Counted from the first letter of the stretch, positions 1 through 8,405 are shown. The stretch: 13,462 nucleotides of DNA from Gammaproteobacteria bacterium (GCA_029862285.1 JAOTXR010000017.1:1-13462); one strand, 5' to 3'. The notes: generated by a model from the letters alone, not told the origin. Made by a program: numbers and translations.

Positions 1-234
1 GCAGTCCTCGCGATCATAGGTACGCTGAGTCCGCAGCCAACGCTTCATGAGTCGATCACGCAGGCTTAACGCCACGGCGTTATACCAATCGCGTGTCGTG
101 GCCGAGTTTGTGTCCAGACCCATTCCGTGGGCGAGCGAATCGACTACCGAATGCCGCAGACCTTCTGCGTCCATCGCCGGCTCGCTTGCGGCAAACAGGC
201 TCTCCGGCCCGGGCGTTGGCTTGTCCCGGCTCAT
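1..234 (-). CDS. glgP: Glycogen/alpha-glucan phosphorylase, N-terminal fragment
   Basis: This is the first 78 codons of a gene that continues beyond the left edge. Read on the minus strand from ATG at 234-232, it gives a weakly conserved leader of about 48 residues. Then comes the N-terminal helix typical of glycogen, starch and maltodextrin phosphorylases: D49-W50-Y51-N52-A53, followed by L57-x-x-D60-R61-L62 and K64-R65-W66-L67-x-x-Q70. The enzyme cleaves alpha-1,4-glucan with phosphate to give glucose 1-phosphate, using pyridoxal phosphate; the catalytic region lies outside the window. The start lies 2 bp after the pgl stop (TGATAATG), so it is very probably the third gene of a zwf-pgl-glgP operon and translated by coupling; no good Shine-Dalgarno is visible. 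The family call rests on this short conserved helix, and glycogen versus maltodextrin preference cannot be told. Confidence 0.8.
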   Translation of the reverse strand, partial: MSRDKPTPGPESLFAASEPAMDAEGLRHSVVDSLAHGMGLDTNSATTRDWYNAVALSLRDRLMKRWLRTQRTYDREDC

Positions 235-236
235 TA

Positions 237-941
237 TCAGTTTGCCGACCAGTAGACGTCGACCGGAACCTGCTTCTGTTGCAGAATCGCTCGCACCGGC
301 ATAGCCGAGACGTCAGAACCCTTTAGCGCCTCGCGATAGACACGCCACTTCGCGTCGCCGCTTAACAGTAAGACAATGCGCCTGGAATTGAGTATCTCGC
401 GGCGAGTCAGTGTCAGACGCCTTTGCGCGGCATCTGCTGGCTCAACAGCAACGCAACGCCGTTCTCCGTCGAGTGCCTGCGCCAGGCCTTTTGCCTCCGG
501 AAACAAGGAGGCTGTGTGACCGTCAGTCCCCATGCCCAGCAACACCAGGTCCCACGGGCCGTCTACTGCCGTCAGATCCTGCTCGACTCTCTGCGCATCC
601 TTTTCCGGGGTGTCAGCGGTTCGCGCCATTGAGATCAACGATACCTCGCGGGCACCAAACAACTCTCGCCTGAGCATCGCCTCATTGCTGGCTTCGTGCC
701 CGGTATCCACCCAGCGTTCGTCGGACAAGCAGAAACGAAGACTTGACCAATCCAGCGGCAACTCACGCAACACGTTGTACAACTGGACTGGTGTGCTGCC
801 ACCGGACAGCACGATCCGCGCCAGACCCAAACGCTCGATGGCCTCCTCCATCAAATCCCAGATCCGGGCCGCGAGAGCTATTGTCAGCTCGTCGGTGCGA
901 GCAAACCTGCACTCGCTTTCAACCTGCAAACTGTCTGACAT
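237..941 (-). CDS. pgl: 6-phosphogluconolactonase (DevB/Pgl type)
   Basis: It hydrolyses 6-phosphoglucono-1,5-lactone to 6-phosphogluconate, the step between Zwf and Edd, in the cytoplasm. The product is 234 residues, normal for the DevB-type lactonase of the glucosamine-6-phosphate isomerase/lactonase superfamily. Visible family motifs are SGGSTP (46-51), SDERWV (73-78), GMGTDGHTASLFP (136-148) and RRLTLT (174-179). The frame is open 7 codons further upstream to 962, but the start at 941-939 is chosen because its ATG overlaps the zwf stop as TGATG, a common arrangement for translational coupling, and because the upstream ATG would lie inside zwf. No signal peptide or membrane segment is seen. 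The gene is followed after 2 bp by glgP. Family and function are secure. Confidence 0.95.
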   Translation of the reverse strand: MSDSLQVESECRFARTDELTIALAARIWDLMEEAIERLGLARIVLSGGSTPVQLYNVLRELPLDWSSLRFCLSDERWVDTGHEASNEAMLRRELFGAREVSLISMARTADTPEKDAQRVEQDLTAVDGPWDLVLLGMGTDGHTASLFPEAKGLAQALDGERRCVAVEPADAAQRRLTLTRREILNSRRIVLLLSGDAKWRVYREALKGSDVSAMPVRAILQQKQVPVDVYWSAN

Positions 942-2404
942 CAGTCGGAACCCACATCCCACTCGCGATTATCGCGGGCCAGCAATGAAGCTGCAGCAGT
1001 CGGCCCCCAGGTGGACGCGACGTAGCTCTCAGGCCTGCCACCCTGTTTGCGCCACCGCTCGGTGATTGGTTCGATCCATCCCCAGGCAGCCTCCAGTTCG
1101 TCGCGTCGTACAAACAACGTCGCACGCCCTTCGATGGCGTCGATTAGAAGGCGCTCGTAAGCATCCGGCACGTGATCGATACCACGCTGATCTGCATCGA
1201 GGTGCAATTCCAGATCGCGCACATCCATGCCCGTGCCAACTCGTTTGCCTGACAACAGCAGCCCTATTTCCTCACTGGGCTGCAACCGAATTGTCAATCG
1301 ATTGGCCGGCAGCTCTGCCTCACCAAAAATGGAGTGCGGCACATCTTTAAACTGCACCACAATTTCCGACACCTGCTTTGCCAGGCGCTTACCAGTGCGC
1401 AGATAAAAAGGCACCTTGGCCCAACGCCAATTGTCGATATAGGTTTTGAGCGCAACAAAGGTCTCTGTCTTGCTCTGCGCTTCGACACCCGATTCACGCA
1501 CGTAGGCTGGAACCGGTTTGCCGTCGACCGCGCCGGCCTGGTATTGACCGCGAACAACGTAGTTGTCGACGTCGCGACCGGCGATTGGACGCAACGCCCG
1601 AATCACCTTCAGTTTCTCATCCCGCACCACGTTTGGATCGATACTCGGTGGCGGTTCCATCGCAATAATGCACAGGAGTTGCAGCAAATGACTCTGCACC
1701 ATGTCGCGAAGAGCACCGGTGTGATCGTAAAAAGCGGCGCGGCTTTCAACACCGAGGCTCTCCGCGACAGTAATCTGGATGTGGTCAATGTAGGTCTGAT
1801 GCCATAACGACTCGAACATCGTATTACCAAAGCGCAATACCATCAGATTCTGTACCGGCTCTTTGCCGAGATAGTGATCAATACGAAATACCTGCGCTTC
1901 GTCAAAGCACGCCAACACCTGTTGATTAATTTCATGCGCACTTTCCAGGTCGTGGCCAACCGGCTTTTCGAGAACCACCCGGGATTGCGGCGTAATCAAG
2001 TCCAGTTCATGCAAGCAGCGACATATCGGCGCAAACAGTTTCGAACCCGTCGATAAATAAAAAACCCGTACCCGGCCGGGAAACTCCGATAACCGTTTGA
2101 CCAGCTCGCCATAGGATGCGCAGTCGAAAGCATCCATGGTCATGTAATCAATCCGGGCGAGAAATCGACTCCAATCCTCTGGCCGGCGGTGCTCCGCCGG
2201 TATATGTTTTTCGGCCGCCTCTTCGATCAGCGCGATGTAGCCATCGCGATCGAGCTCGGCGCGAGATGCCCCCAGGATGCGGCCATTCCCGGCGAGCTGA
2301 CCGTCGCGGCAGCGATAGTAGAGCGCCTTGATCAGCTTGCGCAGCGCCAAATCGCCGGTCGCGCCAACTATGACGAAGTCAAAGTCCTGCAGCTCTGCAC
2401 CCAC
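941..2404 (-). CDS. zwf: Glucose-6-phosphate 1-dehydrogenase
   Basis: It oxidises glucose 6-phosphate to 6-phosphoglucono-lactone with reduction of NAD(P)+, the entry step of the oxidative pentose phosphate and Entner-Doudoroff routes. From the chosen start the protein has 487 residues, close to the usual 480-500. Visible motifs are the Rossmann turn GATGDLA (14-20), EKPVGHDL (146-153) and the active-site signature RIDHYLGKE (174-182). The frame stays open to 2665, but that extension runs into the divergent edd gene and does not look like a Zwf N-terminus. There is no ATG between it and the conserved core. GTG at 2404-2402 is preferred because it has a GGGG-type ribosome site about 8 bases upstream and gives the expected N-terminus length. 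The gene heads the zwf-pgl-glgP unit and is divergent from edd. Function is secure; the start codon is moderately supported. Confidence 0.95.
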   Translation of the reverse strand: MGAELQDFDFVIVGATGDLALRKLIKALYYRCRDGQLAGNGRILGASRAELDRDGYIALIEEAAEKHIPAEHRRPEDWSRFLARIDYMTMDAFDCASYGELVKRLSEFPGRVRVFYLSTGSKLFAPICRCLHELDLITPQSRVVLEKPVGHDLESAHEINQQVLACFDEAQVFRIDHYLGKEPVQNLMVLRFGNTMFESLWHQTYIDHIQITVAESLGVESRAAFYDHTGALRDMVQSHLLQLLCIIAMEPPPSIDPNVVRDEKLKVIRALRPIAGRDVDNYVVRGQYQAGAVDGKPVPAYVRESGVEAQSKTETFVALKTYIDNWRWAKVPFYLRTGKRLAKQVSEIVVQFKDVPHSIFGEAELPANRLTIRLQPSEEIGLLLSGKRVGTGMDVRDLELHLDADQRGIDHVPDAYERLLIDAIEGRATLFVRRDELEAAWGWIEPITERWRKQGGRPESYVASTWGPTAAASLLARDNREWDVGSD

Positions 2405-2434
2405 CTGATCATCCCCACCCCAAAAGACTGGCGC

Positions 2435-2462
2435 AGTATACCGGCTGGCCCGATCCTGACCA
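2435..2462 (-). promoter_or_regulatory. Candidate sigma70 promoter for zwf-pgl-glgP
   Basis: On the minus strand TGGTCA (2462-2457, 4/6 match to the -35 consensus) and TATACT (2440-2435, 5/6 match to the -10 consensus) are 16 bases apart. This would start transcription around 2428, giving a leader of about two dozen bases before the GTG of zwf. Inferred from pattern only. Confidence 0.35.
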
Positions 2463-2465
2463 GCC
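2443..2465. repeat. Inverted repeat in the zwf/edd divergent promoter region
   Basis: GGCTGG (2443-2448) and CCAGCC (2460-2465) form a 6-bp inverted repeat with an 11-base spacer. It sits across the spacer and -35 box of the proposed zwf promoter, where a regulator would block or help polymerase. It does not resemble the A/T-rich HexR operator known from some other gammaproteobacteria. A chance match in GC-rich DNA is possible. Confidence 0.25.
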
Positions 2466-2484
2466 TCCCGGCTGCATCTGCGCG

Positions 2485-2516
2485 TATCATATCGCTTTGC
2501 CTGCCCCGGTCGGAGG
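2485..2516 (+). promoter_or_regulatory. Candidate -10 box and ribosome binding site of edd
   Basis: TATCAT (2485-2490) matches the sigma70 -10 consensus at 5 of 6 positions but has no recognisable -35 box 16-18 bases upstream, so the promoter may need an activator. GGAGG at 2512-2516, 9 bases before the ATG at 2526, is a strong Shine-Dalgarno and fixes the edd start. The ribosome site is well supported; the -10 is a guess. Confidence 0.4.
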
Positions 2517-2525
2517 ACCACAGAA

Positions 2526-4349
2526 ATGAGCTCGCTGAATCCCGTTGTCGAAGCAGTCACCGAGCGCATACGGCGTCGGAGCGCCGATACCCGAAAAACG
2601 TATCTGAGCCAGATCGATTCCTGGCGCCGGCGCGGGCCACGCCGGGCTATTCTTGGTTGTACCAACCTCGCACATGGTTACGCCGCGGCCAGTGATGAAA
2701 GCAAAGAATTCCTGCGCAAGCTGAAACAACACCCAAATATCGGGATCGTGTCGGCTTACAACGACATGTTGTCCGCACATCAGCCGTTGCGTGATTTCCC
2801 TGAGCAAATCAAGCAGGTCGTTCTCGAAAATGGAGCGACCGCGCAATTTGCCGGCGGTGTGCCTGCGATGTGCGATGGAGTAACTCAGGGTGAGCCCGGT
2901 ATGGAATTGTCGTTGTTCAGTCGCGATGTTATTGCCATGGCAACCGCTGTCGCATTGTCACACGAGATGTTCGATGGGACGCTGATGCTCGGCGTATGCG
3001 ACAAGATCGTGCCGGGTTTGCTAATCGCGGCACTGCGTTTCGGCCACCTGCCAGCTATCTTCGTGCCCGCCGGGCCGATGCCATCCGGTATCCCCAATAC
3101 CGAAAAGGCCCGCACACGCGAGCTGTATGCCGAGGGTAAGATCGATCGGGCCGAACTACTGGCATCCGAAGAGCAGTCCTACCACGGTCCCGGCACCTGC
3201 ACTTTTTACGGTACGGCAAACAGCAACCAGATGTTAATGGAAATAATGGGTCTGCACGTACCCGGAACGGCCTTTTTTAATCCATATACATCAATGCGCA
3301 CCGCTCTCACCGCCGCTGCCGCCAGGCGTATTACCGAGATAACGGCAATGGGCGATGATTATCGTCCAGTGGGAAAAATTATCGATGAGCACAGTATCGT
3401 TAATGCAATAGTCGGGTTGTTGGCCACGGGTGGATCTACCAATCACACCATTCACCTTGTTGCTATTGCACGGGCAGCCGGGCTTACCGTGGATTGGGAT
3501 GATTTCAGCAATCTCTCGCGTGAAACGCCGTTACTGGCACGGGTGTATCCCAATGGCAAAGCGGATGTAAATCACTTCCATGCCGCCGGTGGGCTGGGAT
3601 GTGTGATGCGCCAGTTACTGGACGGCGGCATGCTCCACGATGAAGTCGAAACGGTTATGGGTCGCGGTCTGTCAAACTATGCGCGCGAGCCGTTGCTACA
3701 GGACAACCAGCTAACCTGGCGGGACTCGCCGGCGCAGGCAAGTGATGGCAATGTGATTGCCAGCTTGAATGAACCGTTTAGCCAAACCGGCGGCATCCGG
3801 GTCCTCGAGGGCAACCTTGGCCGGGCCATTTATAAGACATCGGCGGTGCCAGCGGACAGATTGATTGTCGAAGCCGCAGCACGGGTTTTCGATAGTCAGG
3901 AAGACGTGCTCGAGGCATTCAATCAGGGTGAGTTGGATCGCGATGTGGTGGTCGTCGTTCGTTTCCAGGGACCGGGCGCCAACGGCATGCCGGAGTTGCA
4001 CAAGCTCTCTCCACCGCTCGGCTCACTACAGCAACGAGGGCTGCGGGTAGCCCTTGTCACTGACGGCCGCATGTCCGGGGCATCGGGGAAATTCCCGGCG
4101 GCGATTCATGTGTCTCCGGAGTGCATCGCAGGTGGCGAGTTGGCCAAAGTACGCGACGGTGACATTATTCGCCTTGACGCGGAAAATGACCGGCTCGAGC
4201 TGAAGGTTAGCGCCACGGAGTTGGCACAACGCGAGGCCAGCACTGCTGCCAGCGATATTACGGGCATGGGACGAGAACTCTTCGGAGTCTTCCGCAGGGC
4301 CGCCTGTGGCGCCGAGAGAGGCGCTTCATGCATTCTTGATAACATATAG
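2526..4349 (+). CDS. edd: 6-phosphogluconate dehydratase
   Basis: It dehydrates 6-phosphogluconate to 2-keto-3-deoxy-6-phosphogluconate (KDPG), the first dedicated step of the Entner-Doudoroff pathway. The 607-residue product has the normal Edd length (about 600) and belongs to the IlvD/Edd family of Fe-S dehydratases. The likely cluster-binding cysteines are all present: C116 in MCDGVTQG, C158 in CDKIVPG and C225 in GTCTFYGT. Other family landmarks are [12 protein letters not shown] (177-188), ATGGSTNHT (300-308), [10 protein letters not shown] (481-490) and [12 protein letters not shown] (513-524). The extra length and the [14 protein letters not shown] stretch near 490-502 separate it from dihydroxy-acid dehydratase (IlvD). 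The ATG at 2526 has a GGAGG ribosome site. It is divergent from zwf and followed 35 bp later by eda, the gene for the next step. Confidence 0.96.
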   Translation: MSSLNPVVEAVTERIRRRSADTRKTYLSQIDSWRRRGPRRAILGCTNLAHGYAAASDESKEFLRKLKQHPNIGIVSAYNDMLSAHQPLRDFPEQIKQVVLENGATAQFAGGVPAMCDGVTQGEPGMELSLFSRDVIAMATAVALSHEMFDGTLMLGVCDKIVPGLLIAALRFGHLPAIFVPAGPMPSGIPNTEKARTRELYAEGKIDRAELLASEEQSYHGPGTCTFYGTANSNQMLMEIMGLHVPGTAFFNPYTSMRTALTAAAARRITEITAMGDDYRPVGKIIDEHSIVNAIVGLLATGGSTNHTIHLVAIARAAGLTVDWDDFSNLSRETPLLARVYPNGKADVNHFHAAGGLGCVMRQLLDGGMLHDEVETVMGRGLSNYAREPLLQDNQLTWRDSPAQASDGNVIASLNEPFSQTGGIRVLEGNLGRAIYKTSAVPADRLIVEAAARVFDSQEDVLEAFNQGELDRDVVVVVRFQGPGANGMPELHKLSPPLGSLQQRGLRVALVTDGRMSGASGKFPAAIHVSPECIAGGELAKVRDGDIIRLDAENDRLELKVSATELAQREASTAASDITGMGRELFGVFRRAACGAERGASCILDNI

Positions 4350-4384
4350 TTTTCAATCTCTTAAGTGACTTACCAAGAAATGAA

Positions 4385-5014
4385 ATGAATATCCGTTCGA
4401 TCCTGCACGAGGCTGCCCCGGTCATGCCGGTGCTGACAATCGAGGAGTCTGAACTGGCCGTACCGCTGGCTGAGGCCTTGGTGGCCGGTGGAATGCGAGC
4501 CGTGGAAGTCACGTTACGCACACCCGTCGCCATCGCCGCTATTGCAAATATCCGCCAGGCTTTGCCGGAGCTCATCGTTGGCGCCGGGACGGTCGTCACA
4601 CCCAGGCTAATGCACGAGGTGCAAAAGGCCGGCGGACAATTCGCAGTAAGCCCGGGTTTCAGCACCGCATTAGGCGCAGCAGCACAGGAATGCGGGTTGC
4701 CTTTCTTACCCGGCGTAGTAACCGCAAGCGAAATACAAATCGCGATGGAACATGGGCTGGAGAACCTGAAGTTTTTCCCTGCCGAACATGCCGGCGGTGT
4801 CAAACTTCTGAGCAGTTATGCAAGCGTCTTCGCTGACATACGTTTCTGCCCAACCGGCGGCATACGCGAAGACAACATGGCGCATTACCTGGAACTATCC
4901 AATGTGACTTGTGTTGGCGGATCGTGGATAGCGCCACGCGACATGATTGCGAAGCAGAACTGGAACAGCATCAGTAAACGGGCGGCAAAAGCGATGTCAG
5001 CAGTGAACGAATAA
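4385..5014 (+). CDS. eda: KDPG aldolase (2-dehydro-3-deoxy-phosphogluconate aldolase)
   Basis: It cleaves KDPG to pyruvate and glyceraldehyde 3-phosphate, and in many bacteria also acts on 4-hydroxy-2-oxoglutarate. The 209-residue product matches the class I Eda family length. Catalytic landmarks are visible: E41 and R45 in AVEVTLRTP, the Schiff-base lysine K129 in LKFFPAE, and the phosphate-binding PTGGI at 156-160. An ATG at 4380 is excluded because it stops after two codons; the ATG at 4385 has only a weak purine-rich upstream site (AAGAAATGAA), so translation may be partly coupled to edd 35 bp upstream. The GCS2-type ligase gene follows after 16 bp in what looks like one operon. No terminator is seen on either side. 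Confidence 0.95.
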   Translation: MNIRSILHEAAPVMPVLTIEESELAVPLAEALVAGGMRAVEVTLRTPVAIAAIANIRQALPELIVGAGTVVTPRLMHEVQKAGGQFAVSPGFSTALGAAAQECGLPFLPGVVTASEIQIAMEHGLENLKFFPAEHAGGVKLLSSYASVFADIRFCPTGGIREDNMAHYLELSNVTCVGGSWIAPRDMIAKQNWNSISKRAAKAMSAVNE

Positions 5015-5030
5015 CGCGGAGACTTGACGA

Positions 5031-6518
5031 ATGGGTCTGCCAATCGAAAAAGATCACTTTGAGGAATGGGAATTCGAGCGTTTCGAAAAGCGCTTGCGCG
5101 AAAACCTGGATGCGCTGGAGCTGTTATTGCAGCGCGATGGCTTTGGAGTCGGTGAGTCATCATTGGGCGCCGAATTGGAACTCGATCTGATCGACGGCGC
5201 CTGCAAACCGCTTGCAGTAAACCGGGACGTTTTGGTACAACATGTCGATCCCCGGCTGCAACTCGAACTGACCCGTTTCAATCTGGAGTACAACCTGTCT
5301 CCGGTTCCATTTACCGGCAAACCTTTCGCCACTGTGCAGAAAGAGATGGAATTGGCGCTACGTTCGCTGGAAGCGCCGGTCGCCGAATATGGCGGCCGCG
5401 TGGTGACCATAGGCATCCTGCCAACTCTGCGTCTCGATCAGCTGCAAGGCTCGTCCATGACTGACCTGCCGCGATATCGGGCATTGAACTCCGGGCTGCA
5501 GCGCATCCGTCGTGCGCCCTTTCGCATTCGTATCGATGGTGACGAGCCTCTGGATCTGACCTGCGACGATGTCACTCTGGAAGGCGCCAACACTTCGTTT
5601 CAAGTACATCTAAGGATAAATCCGGAAGCCTTTGCCGATACCTATAATGCTGCACAGCTGATCACGCCAATTGCGGTTGCTGCATGCGGCAACTCACCGG
5701 TCTTTCTGGAGCATTGCCTGTGGGAAGAGACCAGAATTGCTTTGTTCAAACAGGCAGTGGATGCCCGCAGCGCCAACACCGGGGAATGGCGTCGCGCTGC
5801 ACGTGTGCCGTTTGGACATGGCTGGATTCGACGAGGCGCACTCGAGTTGTTTGCCGAAGCCGTACGGCTGTTTCCGCCGGTCCTGCCAGTGTGCGACGAC
5901 GAAGACCCGATGGAAGCGGTGAATGAAGGCCGGATTCCCAGGCTTGCAGAATTGCGAATGCAGCAGGGAACAGTGTGGCAGTGGAATCGGGCTATTTACG
6001 ACCCGGGATCCGGTGGCCACCTGCGTATCGAGTTTCGCACCCTGCCCTCCGGGCCAACACCCCTGGACATGATGGCAAATGCGGCCCTTATCATCGGCAT
6101 GACAATTGGCATGAGGAAGAAAATAAATTCGCTGCTACCGGCTTTTCCGTTTCGCTATGCCGAATATAATTTCTACCGGGCGTCACAGAATGGTCTACAG
6201 GCTGAGTTGTTGTGGCCAACGAAACTCGGCATCTCGCCGGAACAGCACACTGCTGCTGAACTCGTGAAACGCTTCCTGCCGGTCGCATTGGAGGGCCTGG
6301 CCGAACTCGGTATTGACGATGATGAGGCGAAGACTCTGATGAACGTCATCGACAATCGAGTACGCAGCGGTATCACGGCATCTCGTTGGCAACGCCAGCT
6401 ACTGGCAAAAATCGATCGGAACCACAGCCGGCCCGAAGCGCTCGCAGCGATGCTGGCTATTTATGAGAAGGAGTCGCGAACCGGATCCCCCGTCAGCGAA
6501 TGGCCGCTCGACTTATAG
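5031..6518 (+). CDS. GCS2-type glutamate-cysteine ligase / carboxylate-amine ligase-like protein
   Basis: The product (495 residues) belongs by pattern to the GCS2 (YbdK/plant-type GshA) glutamate-cysteine ligase superfamily, which joins a carboxylate to an amine with ATP. Supporting motifs are GAELELDLID (46-55), corresponding to the acidic GxExE metal/ATP strand; NLEYNLSP (84-91); TSFQVHLRIN (188-197), in the position of the family's HxH-type strand; and GGHLRIEFRTLPSGPTPLD (328-346), like the family's RxEFR segment. No signal peptide or membrane span is seen, so it should be cytoplasmic. The ATG at 5031 has GGAGA 8 bases upstream and lies 16 bp after eda, indicating co-transcription with edd-eda. 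It could be the cell's gamma-glutamylcysteine synthetase or a ligase for another amine; the substrate cannot be told from sequence. Its stop overlaps the convergent gene's stop by 6 bp. Confidence 0.75.
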   Translation: MGLPIEKDHFEEWEFERFEKRLRENLDALELLLQRDGFGVGESSLGAELELDLIDGACKPLAVNRDVLVQHVDPRLQLELTRFNLEYNLSPVPFTGKPFATVQKEMELALRSLEAPVAEYGGRVVTIGILPTLRLDQLQGSSMTDLPRYRALNSGLQRIRRAPFRIRIDGDEPLDLTCDDVTLEGANTSFQVHLRINPEAFADTYNAAQLITPIAVAACGNSPVFLEHCLWEETRIALFKQAVDARSANTGEWRRAARVPFGHGWIRRGALELFAEAVRLFPPVLPVCDDEDPMEAVNEGRIPRLAELRMQQGTVWQWNRAIYDPGSGGHLRIEFRTLPSGPTPLDMMANAALIIGMTIGMRKKINSLLPAFPFRYAEYNFYRASQNGLQAELLWPTKLGISPEQHTAAELVKRFLPVALEGLAELGIDDDEAKTLMNVIDNRVRSGITASRWQRQLLAKIDRNHSRPEALAAMLAIYEKESRTGSPVSEWPLDL

Positions 6519-8405
6519 ACCACCGCCGTATTCCTGTGTCCAGTCGATATAGCAGCCCTGCGCAAAGCTGAGTCTGACTTCGAAATCGCCGGGCGACGCG
6601 ACATTTTGAATATCGTCTTCGAAAATTAACTTGAGTTGCTTGGACGCACCGCGGGACATGTTCTTGTGATAATAACTTCCCATGAGATCGGACGCCTCGA
6701 TGACGACGGATGAGCCAATGACATCCTGATCGAATATCTTATCGCCGTCGAGTTTGATTTCCTTCAGCTTGTCCGTGACTGAGCCAGGCCAGCTAATTTC
6801 GATGCGATCTATAGTTGCCGGCGCCGCTACCGTATTACCCAGGTCCCAACGCAGTTCCTTGTCGTGGAACTGCCAGCCCGAACCGCTAATCTCACAAGGC
6901 GCAGGCGGGTTCACAATCACATCAATGTAGTCAGCGCCATTGCATGCGGCGTTTGCTCCATCCTCGTACTGAGCCAGTATTGCGTTGTTTGTCGTTGCCA
7001 TGATCCAGGCAGATCCGGCAACCGTGCGGGTGCTCTGAGGCTGCAGGGCTATATCTGACTGATTCAGTGTGCGCCGCGGTGCTTCCTGAGTCCTGGTCAC
7101 AATTGCCTGGTTGGTTTTATTTTTCAGCTCGTATTCGTAATCGACCGGTGCGCCTGTTCCCAACCCGTTTATTGCCACAAGACTAAGGCTGCCAAAGACA
7201 TCGCCGACTGCGAGCGGTCTTGAACACGAAGTATGAATCCGTATTGATTCAGTGCCCAGCCCATTGCTCAGCGCCATGTCCGTATCGGAACCGCTTCTGG
7301 GAATCGTGAAAACGTTTCCTGGTTCGACGACAAAAGTCTCGTTGTCTTCTGTTGTGATCGTTACGGCAGCCTGATCGTCGATATCGCCGGCACACTCGAA
7401 TTTATCAGGCTGATTATGATCGACAGTAGCGCAGCCGCCACCAGTGTAAGCAAAGGTCAGCCAATTGATCTTGTCCAGTAAGTCACAATCCGCTGCAGTC
7501 GCCTGAAAGTCACATGTCTCCGATGAAGCACTGCGCTTGCTGCATTCCATCAGACCGCTGCTATCGATGACACTCTCGAGCAACCAGTCGTTAATGAATT
7601 CCGCTCTGTTGTCCTTGCCGTTGCCTTGTCGCAAGCCGCAATCTTCTGGACCGTTCATTGCCATATCATCGCAATCCATTCGGAATTTTGATGCACCCAG
7701 TTTTGTATTCGTGCCAGCAGCAAAGAGCTCCCAGATCACGTCGTTCGGGGACCCCTCAAAACCGGTTACGGTGACGACATCACCGGGTTTGATGTCATCG
7801 ATATCGGCAAGTACCGGCTTGTTCTCGTCGCCCTTGTGAGCAACCACCCGGATGTTCTGGGCGCCGCTCCAGATCAAACTCAGTTCGTCAACCGGTTTCT
7901 CGCAACTGTATAACTCCGTAGCAAAAGACGCCACGGTGCAACTGGAACTTATACTCAAGGGACAGCCGACATAGCCCAGATCGAATCGGGCTTCACCCGC
8001 ATCGCTTTCCATCGTCGCAGACCAACCGACAGGGTCGGAACCGGATTCGCCGGCCGGTTCAGCCTGCTCGGGGACAATCAGACCTTCGGGAACAGTCGCC
8101 TTGTCGACGACGATTAAATAATCGCCGTCGCACAGGTAATCGAATTGATAGCCTCCAGAGGCGCCGGTAGCCGCTGCTATCGGACCGCCGCCGTTTTCGT
8201 AAAATAGTTGCAGGCCAATAGCTGGCAGACCGGGTTCGCCGGCATCGGCAATACCATCGGCATTGAGATCGTGCCACAACATGCCTTCCAGTCGCCCGGA
8301 GCAACCGGAATTTGGCGTACCACTACCTGAGATTTCCGCATGCGCAGCTTGCAGCAAACTCAGTGTAGTCAATAGCAGAGTTGTTATATGTTTCATTGTA
8401 TTCAT
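6513..8405 (-). CDS. Secreted SdrD_B-like / DUF7467-like modular protein
   Basis: A predicted exported protein of 630 residues with no known enzymatic motif. Order of parts: Sec signal peptide (K5, hydrophobic stretch 8-20, likely cleavage after AHA at 21-23); one SdrD_B-like beta module (about 38-148) with a calcium-type loop DLNADGIADAGE (46-57); a first DUF7467-like module (about 165-290) ending in the CDDMAMNGPEDCG motif; a second DUF7467-like module (about 311-413) with DKFECAGD and HTSCSRPLAVGDVFGSL; a beta segment (about 418-500); and a beta-rich C-terminal module (504-630) with WQFHDKELRW and KLDGDKIFD. Many cysteines suggest disulfides after export. No LPXTG, PEP-CTERM or transmembrane anchor is seen. 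The start at 8405 is chosen because it overlaps the upstream gene's stop as ATGA and has a GGAAG site; an in-frame start 10 codons upstream would lie inside that gene. Family names are from pattern memory. Confidence 0.85.
   Translation of the reverse strand: MNTMKHITTLLLTTLSLLQAAHAEISGSGTPNSGCSGRLEGMLWHDLNADGIADAGEPGLPAIGLQLFYENGGGPIAAATGASGGYQFDYLCDGDYLIVVDKATVPEGLIVPEQAEPAGESGSDPVGWSATMESDAGEARFDLGYVGCPLSISSSCTVASFATELYSCEKPVDELSLIWSGAQNIRVVAHKGDENKPVLADIDDIKPGDVVTVTGFEGSPNDVIWELFAAGTNTKLGASKFRMDCDDMAMNGPEDCGLRQGNGKDNRAEFINDWLLESVIDSSGLMECSKRSASSETCDFQATAADCDLLDKINWLTFAYTGGGCATVDHNQPDKFECAGDIDDQAAVTITTEDNETFVVEPGNVFTIPRSGSDTDMALSNGLGTESIRIHTSCSRPLAVGDVFGSLSLVAINGLGTGAPVDYEYELKNKTNQAIVTRTQEAPRRTLNQSDIALQPQSTRTVAGSAWIMATTNNAILAQYEDGANAACNGADYIDVIVNPPAPCEISGSGWQFHDKELRWDLGNTVAAPATIDRIEISWPGSVTDKLKEIKLDGDKIFDQDVIGSSVVIEASDLMGSYYHKNMSRGASKQLKLIFEDDIQNVASPGDFEVRLSFAQGCYIDWTQEYGGGL

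Noticed and set aside
532-1065. 177-codon plus-strand reading frame
   Set aside because: It lies opposite pgl and the end of zwf, whose products are clearly conserved; the translated product is Arg/Ser-rich and resembles nothing, typical of an antisense shadow.
2405-2665. Longer zwf reading frame starting at 2665
   Set aside because: The extra 87 residues are Arg-rich, overlap the edd start and its ribosome site, and have no counterpart in Zwf proteins; the GTG at 2404 gives the expected length.
4258-4803. 181-codon minus-strand reading frame across the edd/eda junction
   Set aside because: It overlaps two well-supported genes on the other strand and gives a low-complexity Ala/Ser/Thr product.
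6513-8405. Sortase (LPXTG) or PEP-CTERM anchoring signal in the smaller secreted protein
   Set aside because: The C-terminus ends in DWTQEYGGGL with no hydrophobic helix, basic tail or sorting motif.
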